33,022 bases of DNA from assembly GCF_017114995.1 (NCBI RefSeq), contig NZ_JABXKL010000077.1, forward strand, positions 1-33,022, read 5' to 3'. The DNA is from Nostoc sp. NMS9 (GTDB lineage: Bacteria; Cyanobacteriota; Cyanobacteriia; Cyanobacteriales; Nostocaceae). The notes under the pieces are model-generated. The model was not told the origin of the DNA. It searched no databases and saw only the letters and a program-made list of their open reading frames with translations. The position numbers and the translations under genes are program-made. Shown here one piece after another: positions 23,500-31,902 of the stretch; position 1 is the stretch's first letter, and each line of letters begins with the position of its first letter.

Positions 23500-24686
23500 A
23501 AAACCTCGTCACTCATTCCCTTGGGCGAAACTCGATTTGTAGTATCTCTACAATCTATAGGTGCAGTGGTAGAAACCATTGCCGCCATCAACTGTTCTGG
23601 CGCGACTTTAAACGGGAGTCGATGGATATCAGAATTAGGAACTAGAGCCATTTCGGCGGCTGTTTGCAATTCGCCTAATGTAATATTGCCCAATCCCAAA
23701 TCACTTAATTTTTGGGGTAGTCCAATTTCTGCGTAGAACTTTAACAACTGTTGCCGTGCCGATGCTGCTAGTTGATTGCCTTGTAGCATTTCTTCTAAAC
23801 GCAGTTGCACTAAAATCCCAAAAGCAACCTTTTCGCCATGAATACTGCCATGTCCTGAAATATGAGTTAAACCGTTATGCACGGCATGGGCAGCAACAGT
23901 CCGACACTGTGCCCCTCCAAGTCCCCCAACTACCCCAGCTAATAAAACAGTGGCATCTACCACTTCTCGCCAAACCTCACTACCTGGTTCTGCGAGGGCG
24001 GCGGCTGACTTTTGCAACAAGATATCTCGCAAAACTCGTGCTTGTTGCACCGCAGCAATAATTAAAGTGTCTTGCAAGTGTCCACTGCTAACTGAGGCTT
24101 CGTACCACTTAGCGATCGCATCACCAATTCCAGCTACTAAGGTACTTTGTGGTGCAGTTTTAATCAAGTCATAATCGAGTATCAATAAATCGGGACAACG
24201 AGATAGCCCCATATCGTAGAGAAAAGCCCCATCTTCCGAATAAACATTTGATAAGGCACTCCAAGCTGCACAAGTAGCCCCGGAAGTCGGAATTGTCACT
24301 ACTGGTAGATGTAACTGCTGGGCGACTAATTTCGCTGTATCTAGGGCTTTGCCACCACCAACACCGATAATGACATCAGCTTTATGTTCTTTTGCCTTCT
24401 TCTGTAAAGATTTCAGGCTAGCTTCGCAACAATCTGCACCATAAGAAGCTTGGACACTATGTAACTGCTGCGCTTCTAAAACTGGTTGTAAATTTTGTTG
24501 GCTGATGGCGAGAGTAAATTTACCTGCCACAATTAAGGGACGACTTCCCAAACAGGCAATCTCTGCTGCGGCTGTTTGCAACACCCCAGAACCACGGATT
24601 ACTTTTGCCGGGGAAACTGTGAGCGTAAATAATGAACTAGAGGTTTGAGTAGACAAAGAAGGTTGAGTAGAAAAATTATTGGGCAT
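23496..24686 (-). CDS. Iron-containing alcohol dehydrogenase family protein (GldA-like)
   Basis: A 396-residue metal-dependent dehydrogenase of the GldA / iron-type ADH superfamily. It has the dinucleotide-binding IIGVGGGKALDTAK (106-119), TIPTSGATCAAWSALS, the metal-ligand Asp189 in GIGDAIAKWYEA, and two metal-ligand histidines in AHAVHNGLTHI and GHGSIHGEKVAFG. Its substrate is unclear; the glycerol dehydrogenase-like branch also contains enzymes acting on other polyols and hydroxy acids. I use ATG 24686 because the 43 residues upstream in frame lack family character. It lies first in a two-gene unit with the AlaC-like gene; the coupling suggests a shared pathway. Confidence 0.9.
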   Translation of the reverse strand: MPNNFSTQPSLSTQTSSSLFTLTVSPAKVIRGSGVLQTAAAEIACLGSRPLIVAGKFTLAISQQNLQPVLEAQQLHSVQASYGADCCEASLKSLQKKAKEHKADVIIGVGGGKALDTAKLVAQQLHLPVVTIPTSGATCAAWSALSNVYSEDGAFLYDMGLSRCPDLLILDYDLIKTAPQSTLVAGIGDAIAKWYEASVSSGHLQDTLIIAAVQQARVLRDILLQKSAAALAEPGSEVWREVVDATVLLAGVVGGLGGAQCRTVAAHAVHNGLTHISGHGSIHGEKVAFGILVQLRLEEMLQGNQLAASARQQLLKFYAEIGLPQKLSDLGLGNITLGELQTAAEMALVPNSDIHRLPFKVAPEQLMAAMVSTTAPIDCRDTTNRVSPKGMSDEVL

Positions 24687-25420
24687 ATAATCTCGTTTAC
24701 CAAAACCTTGATATTTCTTAATCAAATAGACTGGCGATCGAGGATACTTGTTGCCAAGCTGGTTTTTGGATGGCTCCAACCTGACACCCGGCTTATCTGG
24801 ATTTGAGCCAAGCAATTAAATAGACAAGTCCTGTTACCGACTGATTGGGTAGTTTGACGACATTGCTTGAATCTATAAATACCCATTGACCTGAAATTCC
24901 GAACTATCAAAGTTTTGAATAACCGTATCATTAATTAACATTACCATTGTCAGATTCTCAAGAAAAGCAATCGAGAATTGATAATGTGTAGGCGATCGTA
25001 CTATTTCGTGCAATTTTTAGCTACAGATATATATGTAAAGGTATGCAAATATATTCCCCTACAACCCCTTGATTTGCTGCAAAGAATTTTGAAAATGGCA
25101 ACAGGGGCAATTAGGACAACAACTGACAAATTACAACTATCAGTACCCATTACCCCACGCTGATTAACTTTTTCCCACAGTATAACCACTAAAGTGTGAA
25201 TATCTTAATCTAAAAATAACCATTAATGTATCAGTAAATACAAAATAATTTTTGTCATCCTGATAACAGGTAAATTACTTTTGTTCTCTGGGATTGGGGA
25301 TTGGGCATGGGGCATGGGGCATTGGGCATTGGGCACAAGAGGCAGAGGTGCGGAGGGGCAGAGGGGAAAGACTTACTGCTACTTCTCCTCTGCTCCCCTG
25401 CTTCCCTGCTCCCCTCCTTC
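24687..25420. other. Long intergenic region with repeats
   Basis: A 734-base gap between two - strand genes. The left part is the upstream region of the dehydrogenase gene; 24960-25260 is AT-rich without convincing ORFs. From 25290 on it is a repeat cluster: GATTGGG/GGGCATG units, then the GGGGCAGA-type repeat at 25337-25379, then C-rich TGCTCCCC units. Confidence 0.6.
25337..25379. repeat. Dispersed repeat shared with the O-antigen ligase gene
   Basis: AAGAGGCAGAGG, then GGGGCAGAGGGGAAAGACTT and ACTGC. The same order appears, inverted, at 28174-28224 within the O-antigen ligase gene, with more GGGGCAGA units there. Two copies in one 33-kb window imply a mobile or gene-converting repeat family. 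Confidence 0.8.
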
Positions 25421-25942
25421 TTAAGCAGTAGGTTTTGGCAATTTGGCGAAATTGTCTGTGTAAATGTTGACTGTTACCGGGGAATTTTGATGAGAAACGA
25501 GCGATCGCTTGACCTCACCCAAGTAAACTGGGACAGAAATCCCTGTTTCCTGGTGGATAATGGTACGGGCGCGAACTGTCAAATTTTCGTCTTCCCGTGT
25601 ACCTGAGCGACCATAAGAAAAGAGATTACTAGCTGCTTGACGTAAAGTTGCTTCTAATTGTGTGGGTGTAATTTGGGGTGATGTAGCAATCACTGCTTGT
25701 GTTGAGCCATTGTCATAAACTAGAGTGTACCGGGCTGCTCCTGGAATCACAGTCCGACTCAAGGGGACTATTGAGAGTGCAAATAAACCACCAGTCAGCA
25801 CCAGCATAAAGCCAGTCGTACCCACCAGCCGAAAGCGGATGCCCCATTTGAGAATAAAAGCCAAAAATGTCAAGGCAGCAAATACCAATGTAGCTATACC
25901 TGACCATTGGGTGTACTGAAGAAAGTTAGCTGTTGTGAGCAT
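25421..25942 (-). CDS. ycf51: Ycf51 family protein
   Basis: A 173-residue protein of the Ycf51 (DUF2518) family, found in cyanobacteria and some plastid genomes; function unknown. The N-terminus LTTANFLQYTQWSGIATLVF begins the first of two membrane segments (about 12-32 and 36-60, the second with RLVGTTGFMLVLTGGLFAL). It is followed by a soluble domain of about 110 residues (GAARYTLVYDNGSTQAVIAT, and later LTVRARTIIHQETGISVPVY). Length is normal. Divergent from the small pair at 26164. Confidence 0.9.
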   Translation of the reverse strand: MLTTANFLQYTQWSGIATLVFAALTFLAFILKWGIRFRLVGTTGFMLVLTGGLFALSIVPLSRTVIPGAARYTLVYDNGSTQAVIATSPQITPTQLEATLRQAASNLFSYGRSGTREDENLTVRARTIIHQETGISVPVYLGEVKRSLVSHQNSPVTVNIYTDNFAKLPKPTA

Positions 25943-26163
25943 AAGGTTGGTTATGGAGGCGTCTTTTTTTCGTTACCGACACACCCATTTTACCGAGAGC
26001 TTACACCGATTATCTGTGAGTTGCATAGATAGAACAACTTGCTCAAGCCGCTTGTATCACCAAGCCTAATTTTGTGCAGTTTTACAAAGAATTGATACTA
26101 CACCATAAAGGTTATCGGTCATAATAAAGTTTCAACTTCTGTTTAGCTTAAGTTTAGCGGTGA

Positions 26164-26340
26164 ATGAAGCCAACCTCAGAACAATTGAAACAGTTATACA
26201 GAGTCTTGACTTGGCTAACGCGAATGTATCTCCCGGTTTACCTAGTTAGCTTAGATGAGCGAACAGATAACATCGTAGTAATAGCAGGTGAAGAGACAGT
26301 TTTAGTAATTAATCCAGAAGCAGAGGTTGATTATGAATAA
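26164..26340 (+). CDS. DUF6888-like small protein
   Basis: A 58-residue protein starting at ATG 26164: KPTSEQLKQLYRVLTWLTRM, then YLPVYLVSLDERTDNIVVIA and a short acidic end. It resembles the small cyanobacterial proteins grouped as DUF6888, which usually sit directly before a DUF6887 gene, as here. The last 8 bases overlap the start of the next gene, so the two are co-translated. Function unknown; the compact two-gene layout is reminiscent of toxin-antitoxin modules, but nothing in the sequence proves it. Confidence 0.72.
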   Translation: MKPTSEQLKQLYRVLTWLTRMYLPVYLVSLDERTDNIVVIAGEETVLVINPEAEVDYE

Positions 26341-26521
26341 GCCTAACTTTAGAGAAATGACACGCAAGCAATTGCGAGATTATATCTTACAAAATCGTGG
26401 CGATACAGAAGCAATTCACGCCCTAGCATTACATGTTCAGTCTAATGGCAAACGTCTTAATTCAGTAGATGAGCTACAACAAATCATCCAAGAAAAACGT
26501 AGCCAAGGCTTAGAGCCATAG
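26333..26521 (+). CDS. DUF6887-like small protein
   Basis: A 62-residue, helical and charged protein: NKPNFREMTRKQLRDYILQN, then RGDTEAIHALALHVQSNGKR and a short end rich in Glu, Gln and Lys. It matches the pattern of cyanobacterial DUF6887 proteins. I use ATG 26333, which lies within the end of the preceding gene (8-base overlap); a TTG at 26327 is a possible earlier start. Function unknown. Confidence 0.78.
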   Translation: MNKPNFREMTRKQLRDYILQNRGDTEAIHALALHVQSNGKRLNSVDELQQIIQEKRSQGLEP

Positions 26522-26631
26522 CTAAAAAACACATCATCATTCCGTTAGTGAGTAATTTAATTTTGTTAGGTTTTAGCTAATAAATCTGGGAAATAAATTC
26601 CTTAACTAACTTCCCCGCCTCTCTAGTTTTC

Positions 26632-27150
26632 CTAGAACAATATTGGTTCACCAGAGACGATATGGGAATTTTTAGATGTCTGCAATCTAGTTTGAATACT
26701 ATCAATTATTGCTAGCCAATCAGCATCTTTGTTCCATTCAGAATGAATCCTGGTTTTAGTTGCTGCGTCGTAGAGGTTACAAAAAACCACATTCTCTTCT
26801 CCAGCAGTTGCAGCGATAATCAAGGGCTTGGAAAAATCCTGGATTAGTGATGCAGCTAAAAGAAAACTTTTAGCAAAGTTCGTTTCTATTCCAGTCCTAA
26901 CAATATAAATTTCATCCGCTCTAACAACAATGTCTAACTTAATGTTGTCCTTTTCTCTAAACTCTTTCGTCGTTAATTTAATATCTGATAGATAACCAGT
27001 CAGGCCTTTTTGCTGCACAGGAATAGTCATTTTATTATTAATATCATAATTATACCATAGGTAGGATTCCCCGCTTAATTCTCCTTTTTTCACATATAAA
27101 TAAATAGGTTCTGGTGGGTTACAAAGACCTAGTTTAATTTCAGCAATCAT
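26632..27150 (-). CDS. Hypothetical protein (172 aa)
   Basis: A soluble protein with no recognisable family. It starts MIAEIKLGLCNPPEPIYLYV, is rich in short beta-like segments in the first 100 residues (KGELSGESYLWYNYDINNKM, VVRADEIYIVRTG), then more helical (AKSFLLAASLIQDFSKPLII), and ends with SIQTRLQTSKNSHIVSGEPI. A small beta-rich binding fold such as an OB-like domain is possible, but I see no motif that fixes this. It stands alone between the DUF6887 gene and the O-antigen ligase gene. Confidence 0.7.
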   Translation of the reverse strand: MIAEIKLGLCNPPEPIYLYVKKGELSGESYLWYNYDINNKMTIPVQQKGLTGYLSDIKLTTKEFREKDNIKLDIVVRADEIYIVRTGIETNFAKSFLLAASLIQDFSKPLIIAATAGEENVVFCNLYDAATKTRIHSEWNKDADWLAIIDSIQTRLQTSKNSHIVSGEPILF

Positions 27151-27246
27151 GTTTTATGTTCCTTTATGAAAGATAAAATTTTTCAGATATTGCGTCAAAT
27201 TCAATATTTTTAAGATGGTGTTTAACTAAAGAAAAATAATAAATAT

Positions 27247-27273
27247 ACAAAAGGGCATCTACAAGAGATGCCC
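27247..27273 (-). terminator. Rho-independent terminator (- strand)
   Basis: GGGCATCT (27253-27260) and AGATGCCC (27266-27273) form a perfect 8-bp stem with a 5-base loop. On the - strand the stem is followed by TTTTGTATATTT, so it should end the transcript of the O-antigen ligase gene lying to its right. Confidence 0.75.
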
Positions 27274-27431
27274 GTCATGCAGGAAAACCCCAAAGGGATG
27301 TCCCTACACCTTCCCAACAATCAGCAACAGTGACTAATTAGGTATTAGTCACACTCACAGACGTGAATATAACAATCTTATTAACTTAAAACTCTCAATG
27401 TCCCCAGTGCATACACTGAAAAAACTAATAG

Positions 27432-28814
27432 CTAATTTTGATGAGATGCAAGCCTGTCTTTTTCGTGATAATGATGTACTACTCCAGCAATGGCAGCCAA
27501 AATTAGCCATGAAAGCGCATTCAAACGAAAATCGAAGAGGGTTACATCTACTGTATTCAATAAAATCCACCCAACAAAGGACAGAAGATAACTGAAAAAT
27601 ATCAATTTGTCTCCTGTATTTATATATTTTGACTTTTGCAGTAATTGGACACTTGTAATCAAAATCCAAGCTAGTAAGCCACAAAATAAAAAAGCACTGG
27701 GAAAACCAGTTTCAGCAGATAACATCAAAAACAAGTTATGGGGATGACCCAAGGGAATCTGCATCTTTGCTTTGTAAAGTGTACTAAAACTGCGTAATCC
27801 CCAACCAGTCCAAGGATGTTGTTGAGCTAAAGACCAGGCAAACTCCCACTGAGTTTGTCGCATTAAAGCGACTGGTCTATCTGGATACATATCGTCATTT
27901 AACCTTGCCCAAAAGAAGGCAGGAACTACCCAGCGAAAAATGTGAGCGACTGGTGAGGGAGCAAAAGCCGCTAAAAGAATACTAGAAACGATCGCAGCAA
28001 CGCTACCTACAAGAATGCGCCAACCTTGGTAGAGTGCATAAGCTAAACAGGCAAAAATAGCGATCGCCCACCCATTACGCGAGTTGGTGAAAATTAAGGC
28101 AATGAAATTTGTAATCACCGCCAGAGTTAGGAAGAGAAAGGGAACTGGGGACTGGGGTAGCAGAGCAAAAGTTGCAGTAAGTCTTTCCCCTCTGCCCCTC
28201 TGCCCCTCTGCCCCTCTGCCTCTTATGCTCAATCGCCATTGTTCAATCCACAACCCTAGACCAAGGATGAAAACTATTACTAGATAAGCTGCGAAGGTGT
28301 TAGCGTGCAAGAAAAGTGAAGCGATACGACCTGGTGGGTTTCCGCCTGGTCTGATTGTCCAACTAAACACAACCCACACAAACTGGAACTTGAAACTCCA
28401 GCCTAAAAATAATTGTCCCAAGCCCATAATTGCTACTGGCATGGAACCAATCACCAAAACCCAAGCCATTTGCCGCAATTGGGTAAATGTTTGAATCAGA
28501 GCGCTATGGGCAGCGAAAAGTAAAAAGAATGGTAATAAATTAAATAAGCCGAGGAAAGCTGCTGTTTTGTCTTGGGCAAAGCCAGCACTCACGATCAGCA
28601 AAAAACTCAATAGGGCAAATCCCCAGTTGAGGGGGCGGCGATTAATTTTGCGGGATTGTTTCAGCCAAGTTATTAATGAGACAAAACCTACAGTCACAGC
28701 CCCCACTAAAGGACTCAATGGGAAGATTAACAGTGCCCATAGAGAGTAGTTCCAAGAAGATTGCCAACGAGATTTGAAATAGTCAAAAACCTTGTTCAAG
28801 CTGGCTCCCAACAT
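27432..28814 (-). CDS. O-antigen ligase family membrane protein
   Basis: A 460-residue protein with about ten membrane segments and the O-antigen ligase/WaaL-type (Wzy_C) domain. It includes the large external loop with RIASLFLHANTFAAYLVIVF, FTNSRNGWAIAIFACLAYAL, and the conserved GWGLRSFSTLYKAKMQIPLG followed by HPHNLFLMLSAETGF, which carries the key histidines. Such enzymes join polyprenyl-linked glycans to lipid A or polymerise them. Residues about 197-225 are a repeat-coded insert (listed separately). Its start overlaps the end of the YaaW-like gene by 19 bases. Confidence 0.9.
   Translation of the reverse strand: MLGASLNKVFDYFKSRWQSSWNYSLWALLIFPLSPLVGAVTVGFVSLITWLKQSRKINRRPLNWGFALLSFLLIVSAGFAQDKTAAFLGLFNLLPFFLLFAAHSALIQTFTQLRQMAWVLVIGSMPVAIMGLGQLFLGWSFKFQFVWVVFSWTIRPGGNPPGRIASLFLHANTFAAYLVIVFILGLGLWIEQWRLSIRGRGAEGQRGRGERLTATFALLPQSPVPFLFLTLAVITNFIALIFTNSRNGWAIAIFACLAYALYQGWRILVGSVAAIVSSILLAAFAPSPVAHIFRWVVPAFFWARLNDDMYPDRPVALMRQTQWEFAWSLAQQHPWTGWGLRSFSTLYKAKMQIPLGHPHNLFLMLSAETGFPSAFLFCGLLAWILITSVQLLQKSKYINTGDKLIFFSYLLSFVGWILLNTVDVTLFDFRLNALSWLILAAIAGVVHHYHEKDRLASHQN
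28140..28226. repeat. In-frame dispersed repeat insert in O-antigen ligase gene
   Basis: A GGGGCAGA-type repeat coding RGRGAEGQRGRGERLTATFA in the loop after a membrane segment. It shares its core with the intergenic copy at 25337-25379, in opposite orientation. Confidence 0.82.
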
Positions 28815-29638
28815 TCCTCACGGGTGAGGCGAATTTGAGCTAAGGCGAAGATAGTGGGGATGATTCGACCATAGTTAGTAGCGATCGCTCTCCAGCCTAA
28901 ATCCGCAATAAACCAAGTCCACATCATCGGGCCAATTACGGCAAACATCGTGCGGGCTGCCCCATAACGAGCTGCACTCACTGTCATACCCCGTTGCGCC
29001 ATTTGCATCGCTACATAACTTTGAAATTGTGTTACAGCTGCTTCTGAGCCTGTAATTGCGGCTTGTTTGGCTACTTCATAAGTAGCAAAGTGGATGGCAA
29101 ATTGACGGGCAATTTGCTTAAGTACAAGTGGCTGGAGAAGAGAAGTAACCGCTAGCGCACTACCGCCTTTGAAAAGCAACCCCAAGGGGTCACGTTGTAA
29201 TAAAAGTGGTAGGGGTTGTTTTAGTTCTGATTTGAGCAGCTGACGCTGCACCTGTACAGTCAATTTTTGCTTTTCCTGTTCCGGCAATTTTTTCCACACC
29301 TGTCCTAGCAGATGCAAAAATACTTCTGCTTCTAAATCAATGGTTGCCAGCTGATGAGAATAGGGAATTTTTAGATACTTACATACTTGAACTAACGCTT
29401 GTCGGTAAGTTACCTGCCCTGTGCGTCCCCGTAATACTGTCATCCCATCTGCCGCCAAAAAACGAAAGCGGCCCTCTAGTGCGTCTAACCAAGCTTTGCG
29501 GTCTTGGCTTTGCACTTCGATGGGTTCGGGTGTGTGTACATAGTCTAAGGGATTGAACTTACGACTAAATAGAATTGCCGTTAAGTCTTGCAATTCTTCT
29601 TCGGTCGCTAACTCTAGCGCCGCCCTCATTTCATCCAA
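28796..29638 (-). CDS. YaaW family protein (UPF0174-like)
   Basis: A 280-residue protein resembling the YaaW family: an N-terminal ELATEEELQDLTAILFSRKF segment, a middle VTYRQALVQVCKYLKI and EVFLHLLGQVWKKLPEQEKQ region, and a hydrophobic C-terminal half (ARTMFAVIGPMMWTWFIADL, then GWRAIATNYGRIIPTIFALA) which probably associates with the membrane. Family function is unknown, though related domains are linked to cytochrome bc1 chaperone-like folds. It overlaps the O-antigen ligase start by 19 bases, so the two are likely co-expressed. Confidence 0.82.
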   Translation of the reverse strand: MDEMRAALELATEEELQDLTAILFSRKFNPLDYVHTPEPIEVQSQDRKAWLDALEGRFRFLAADGMTVLRGRTGQVTYRQALVQVCKYLKIPYSHQLATIDLEAEVFLHLLGQVWKKLPEQEKQKLTVQVQRQLLKSELKQPLPLLLQRDPLGLLFKGGSALAVTSLLQPLVLKQIARQFAIHFATYEVAKQAAITGSEAAVTQFQSYVAMQMAQRGMTVSAARYGAARTMFAVIGPMMWTWFIADLGWRAIATNYGRIIPTIFALAQIRLTREECWEPA

Positions 29639-29772
29639 TTTCCCTTCCTCCCTTCCGTGCAGCTTTCTGTACCTTATTCTACTATTAGCTTTCAGCAGTC
29701 ATTAGTAATAATTTTGTCCTTTGATAATAACCAATAACTAATGACCAATAACTAACTAAGGACTATTGACTC

Positions 29773-30861
29773 ATGACTGATATTGCAGTGATTGGTGCCG
29801 GAATTGCCGGTTTAGTCTGCGCCCAGCAGTTAAGTCAAGCTGGATATTCGGTGGTAGTGGTGGAAAAGTCGCGTGGTTTGGGAGGAAGACTAGCTACACG
29901 CCGCTTACATGGAACTTTAGCAGATCATGGGGCTTGTTACCTGAAGCCAAAGGGTGAATTGTTGGGACGTTTTGTGGAGATATTGCGATCGCGCCATATC
30001 CTGGAAGTTTGGACAGATGAGGTTTACGAACTCACAGCAGACGCTCCTTTATCTGAATCGAATAACCGCAGTCCGCGTTATGTTGCACCTGGGGGAATGA
30101 GTGCGATCGCTAAATCCCTCGCTCCAGGTTTAGAAATATTACTGAATCAGCGTGTCATTGCTATTACTCCAACTCTCGAAAATAGCTGGTGTCTGACTCT
30201 CGAATCTAGTAACGAAGAATTAACTGCAAAAGCTATAGTCGTCGCTATTCCTGCACCTCAAGCTGTGATGCTGTTGTCACCTTTGGGTGCAAGTGTATTA
30301 GATGCAGTCTTTCTTGATAACTTGCGTTCTGTAGAATTTTATCCTTCGATTAGTGCGATCGCTGGATATTCTTGTATATCTCAACCCCTCCCTCAGTGGA
30401 AAGCTCTAACTTTTGTGGATAATGCTGATTTAGCATGGATTGGTTTAGACAGTAGCAAGCGTCCTAACCCTCAACAACCACATTTTGTGGTGCAAAGTAG
30501 CGCTGATTTTGCCCAACGTCATCTCGAATCACAGGATTTACAACCTGCCGGACAATATATGTTGCAACGAGCAGCTGAATCTCTGTCCCTTCCTTGGCTG
30601 AATACTCCCGAATGGATGCAAGTACATCGTTGGCGTTATGCCTTTCCTAGCCGTCCTTGGCACGAAGCTTTTTTGTCTGCCGGAACTCCCTTACCTTTAG
30701 TTTGCTGTGGTGATTGGTGTAGGGGCAATCTTGTAGAAGGTGCGATGCTTTCTGGATTAGCTGCGGCTGATGAAATTAATAATCAGTTACGTCATCTACC
30801 TTTCGATAATGTGAACTTTTTAAACGTTTTTACACAATCATTTCATCTGTCGCTAGACTGA
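29773..30861 (+). CDS. Renalase-like FAD/NAD(P)-dependent oxidoreductase
   Basis: A 362-residue flavoprotein of the renalase/amine-oxidase group. It begins with the FAD-binding Rossmann motif VIGAGIAGLVCAQQLSQAGY (5-24), the acidic VVVVEKSRGLGGRLATRR (27-44) and a HGTLADHGACYLKP segment typical of renalase-like proteins. The central part (VAPGGMSAIAKSL, IAITPTLENSW) fits the substrate domain, and the C-terminal CGDWCRGNLVEGAMLSGLAA is the second FAD-contact motif. The enzyme probably oxidises a reduced nicotinamide or amine; the real substrate is unknown. It is monocistronic and divergent from the YaaW-like gene. Confidence 0.9.
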   Translation: MTDIAVIGAGIAGLVCAQQLSQAGYSVVVVEKSRGLGGRLATRRLHGTLADHGACYLKPKGELLGRFVEILRSRHILEVWTDEVYELTADAPLSESNNRSPRYVAPGGMSAIAKSLAPGLEILLNQRVIAITPTLENSWCLTLESSNEELTAKAIVVAIPAPQAVMLLSPLGASVLDAVFLDNLRSVEFYPSISAIAGYSCISQPLPQWKALTFVDNADLAWIGLDSSKRPNPQQPHFVVQSSADFAQRHLESQDLQPAGQYMLQRAAESLSLPWLNTPEWMQVHRWRYAFPSRPWHEAFLSAGTPLPLVCCGDWCRGNLVEGAMLSGLAAADEINNQLRHLPFDNVNFLNVFTQSFHLSLD

Positions 30862-31348
30862 TTTTGCACTATAGGGAGTCGGTATTTTTATAACTGACTA
30901 AATCAAAGTACAACGGATAAGTTTTTTAGATGAAATAGCAAATTTTGCCGCAAACCCAAAAAGCTTAACTTCATGAAAAACTTGTTCATAATTCAAGTTA
31001 TTTGATTGCTGTTAGTCTTGATCCCCTAGCCTTAATGCTGCGTTTTATGTAGATTTTTGCTTTCGTGGCAAAAATTTGAAATAATTAAGATTATAAATAT
31101 AAAATGTCAGTAATTTACCAGCTTCTTGGACGCTGTTTTAATAAGTCATGGTGTGAGACAGTATAAACTTTAACTAAAATAAGTAAAGCCAAATGTCTAA
31201 GATTGTACCAAGATAAGAGGCTAGTTTCGGGGTTGATTGCATCTGTAAGTTGAATTACTTTTAACTGATTGTCATCACGAGCTTGCCATCTAAAAAAGTT
31301 ATTTTCTCCACCAAGCATTGACTTGATTAAAAAAGGAGTTTAAACATC
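30862..31348. other. Intergenic region upstream of the ComFB gene
   Basis: 487 bases, mostly AT-rich. The only candidate gene is the small - strand ORF at 31115-31318. The GGAG box at 31334-31337 serves the ComFB gene at 31349. Confidence 0.55.
31115..31318 (-). CDS. Possible small hypothetical protein (67 aa)
   Basis: A 67-residue ORF reading MLGGENNFFRWQARDDNQLK, then VIQLTDAINPETSLLSWYNL and RHLALLILVKVYTVSHH. The composition is protein-like, but it has no ribosome binding site and no family I know. It lies divergent from the ComFB gene with only 30 bases between. It may be a remnant or chance ORF. Confidence 0.35.
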   Translation of the reverse strand: MLGGENNFFRWQARDDNQLKVIQLTDAINPETSLLSWYNLRHLALLILVKVYTVSHHDLLKQRPRSW

Positions 31349-31726
31349 ATGAAAACGGTAGTTAATTTAACACAACAATCAATAGTGGGAGAAATTGAAA
31401 GTATTTTGAATACATATCCATCCCATCCATATCAGCAAGCCTTTGCGATTCCTGATTTACGCCAAGAGCTAATTACTTTCGTCCTTAATCGCATTCCCTC
31501 CTTTTACAGCGTCATGTCTGACGAACAGATTCCGCTAGCGGAGGCTGAACAAGGAAGCTTGGCTTATTACAAATTGCCTCGTAAGCCCTTAGAACAGCAG
31601 CTACATTTACAGAATTTAATTCACCAAGGTATTTGTTTAATCGTTCAAGAAAAGTCAGATTGGATTAGCCATCGTGTTTGTGAAACAGTTCAACCAGCTT
31701 GTGAACCCTCTCACTGGTTTGGTTAA
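31349..31726 (+). CDS. ComFB-domain protein
   Basis: A 125-residue protein of the late-competence ComFB family. The core AIPDLRQELITFVLNRIPSF at about 34-53, followed by YSVMSDEQ, matches the central helix-turn region of cyanobacterial ComFB proteins. Members of this family in cyanobacteria have been reported as receptors for cyclic di-nucleotides that affect cell size and motility or competence. GGAG lies about 11 bases before ATG 31349. A strong terminator follows at 31790-31840, so it is monocistronic. Whether this copy binds a nucleotide cannot be told from the sequence alone. Confidence 0.8.
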   Translation: MKTVVNLTQQSIVGEIESILNTYPSHPYQQAFAIPDLRQELITFVLNRIPSFYSVMSDEQIPLAEAEQGSLAYYKLPRKPLEQQLHLQNLIHQGICLIVQEKSDWISHRVCETVQPACEPSHWFG

Positions 31727-31789
31727 CAGTTCTAACAAGATTTGGCTCTCTGCTGAGATATCATAACCTCCGCAGTGAATTTTGAATTT

Positions 31790-31840
31790 TTGAGCTAATC
31801 CCACGAATAAAGGCTGTGGAATTAGCTCAATATTTTTTTA
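31790..31840 (+). terminator. Rho-independent terminator after ComFB gene
   Basis: TTGAGCTAAT (31790-31799) pairs with ATTAGCTCAA (31821-31830), and CCAC (31801-31804) with GTGG (31816-31819), followed by TATTTTTTT. It is the strongest terminator in the window. Confidence 0.92.
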
Positions 31841-31902
31841 AGTAGATTCCTCTTGAGGTGTAAACTTTGACAATTAGTAAGTTCAAAGGATATTCCCAGG
31901 AC

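Noticed and set aside
24722..24931. 69-codon - strand ORF overlapping the dehydrogenase upstream region
   Set aside because: Cys/Arg/Ser-rich chance composition without a start signal; better explained as the leader region of the dehydrogenase gene.
24978..25163. 61-codon + strand ORF in the gap before ycf51
   Set aside because: No ribosome binding site, no family character, and the composition matches the surrounding AT-rich noncoding DNA.
25301..25606. 101-codon + strand ORF starting in the G-rich repeat
   Set aside because: It is a repeat translation followed by the antisense of ycf51.
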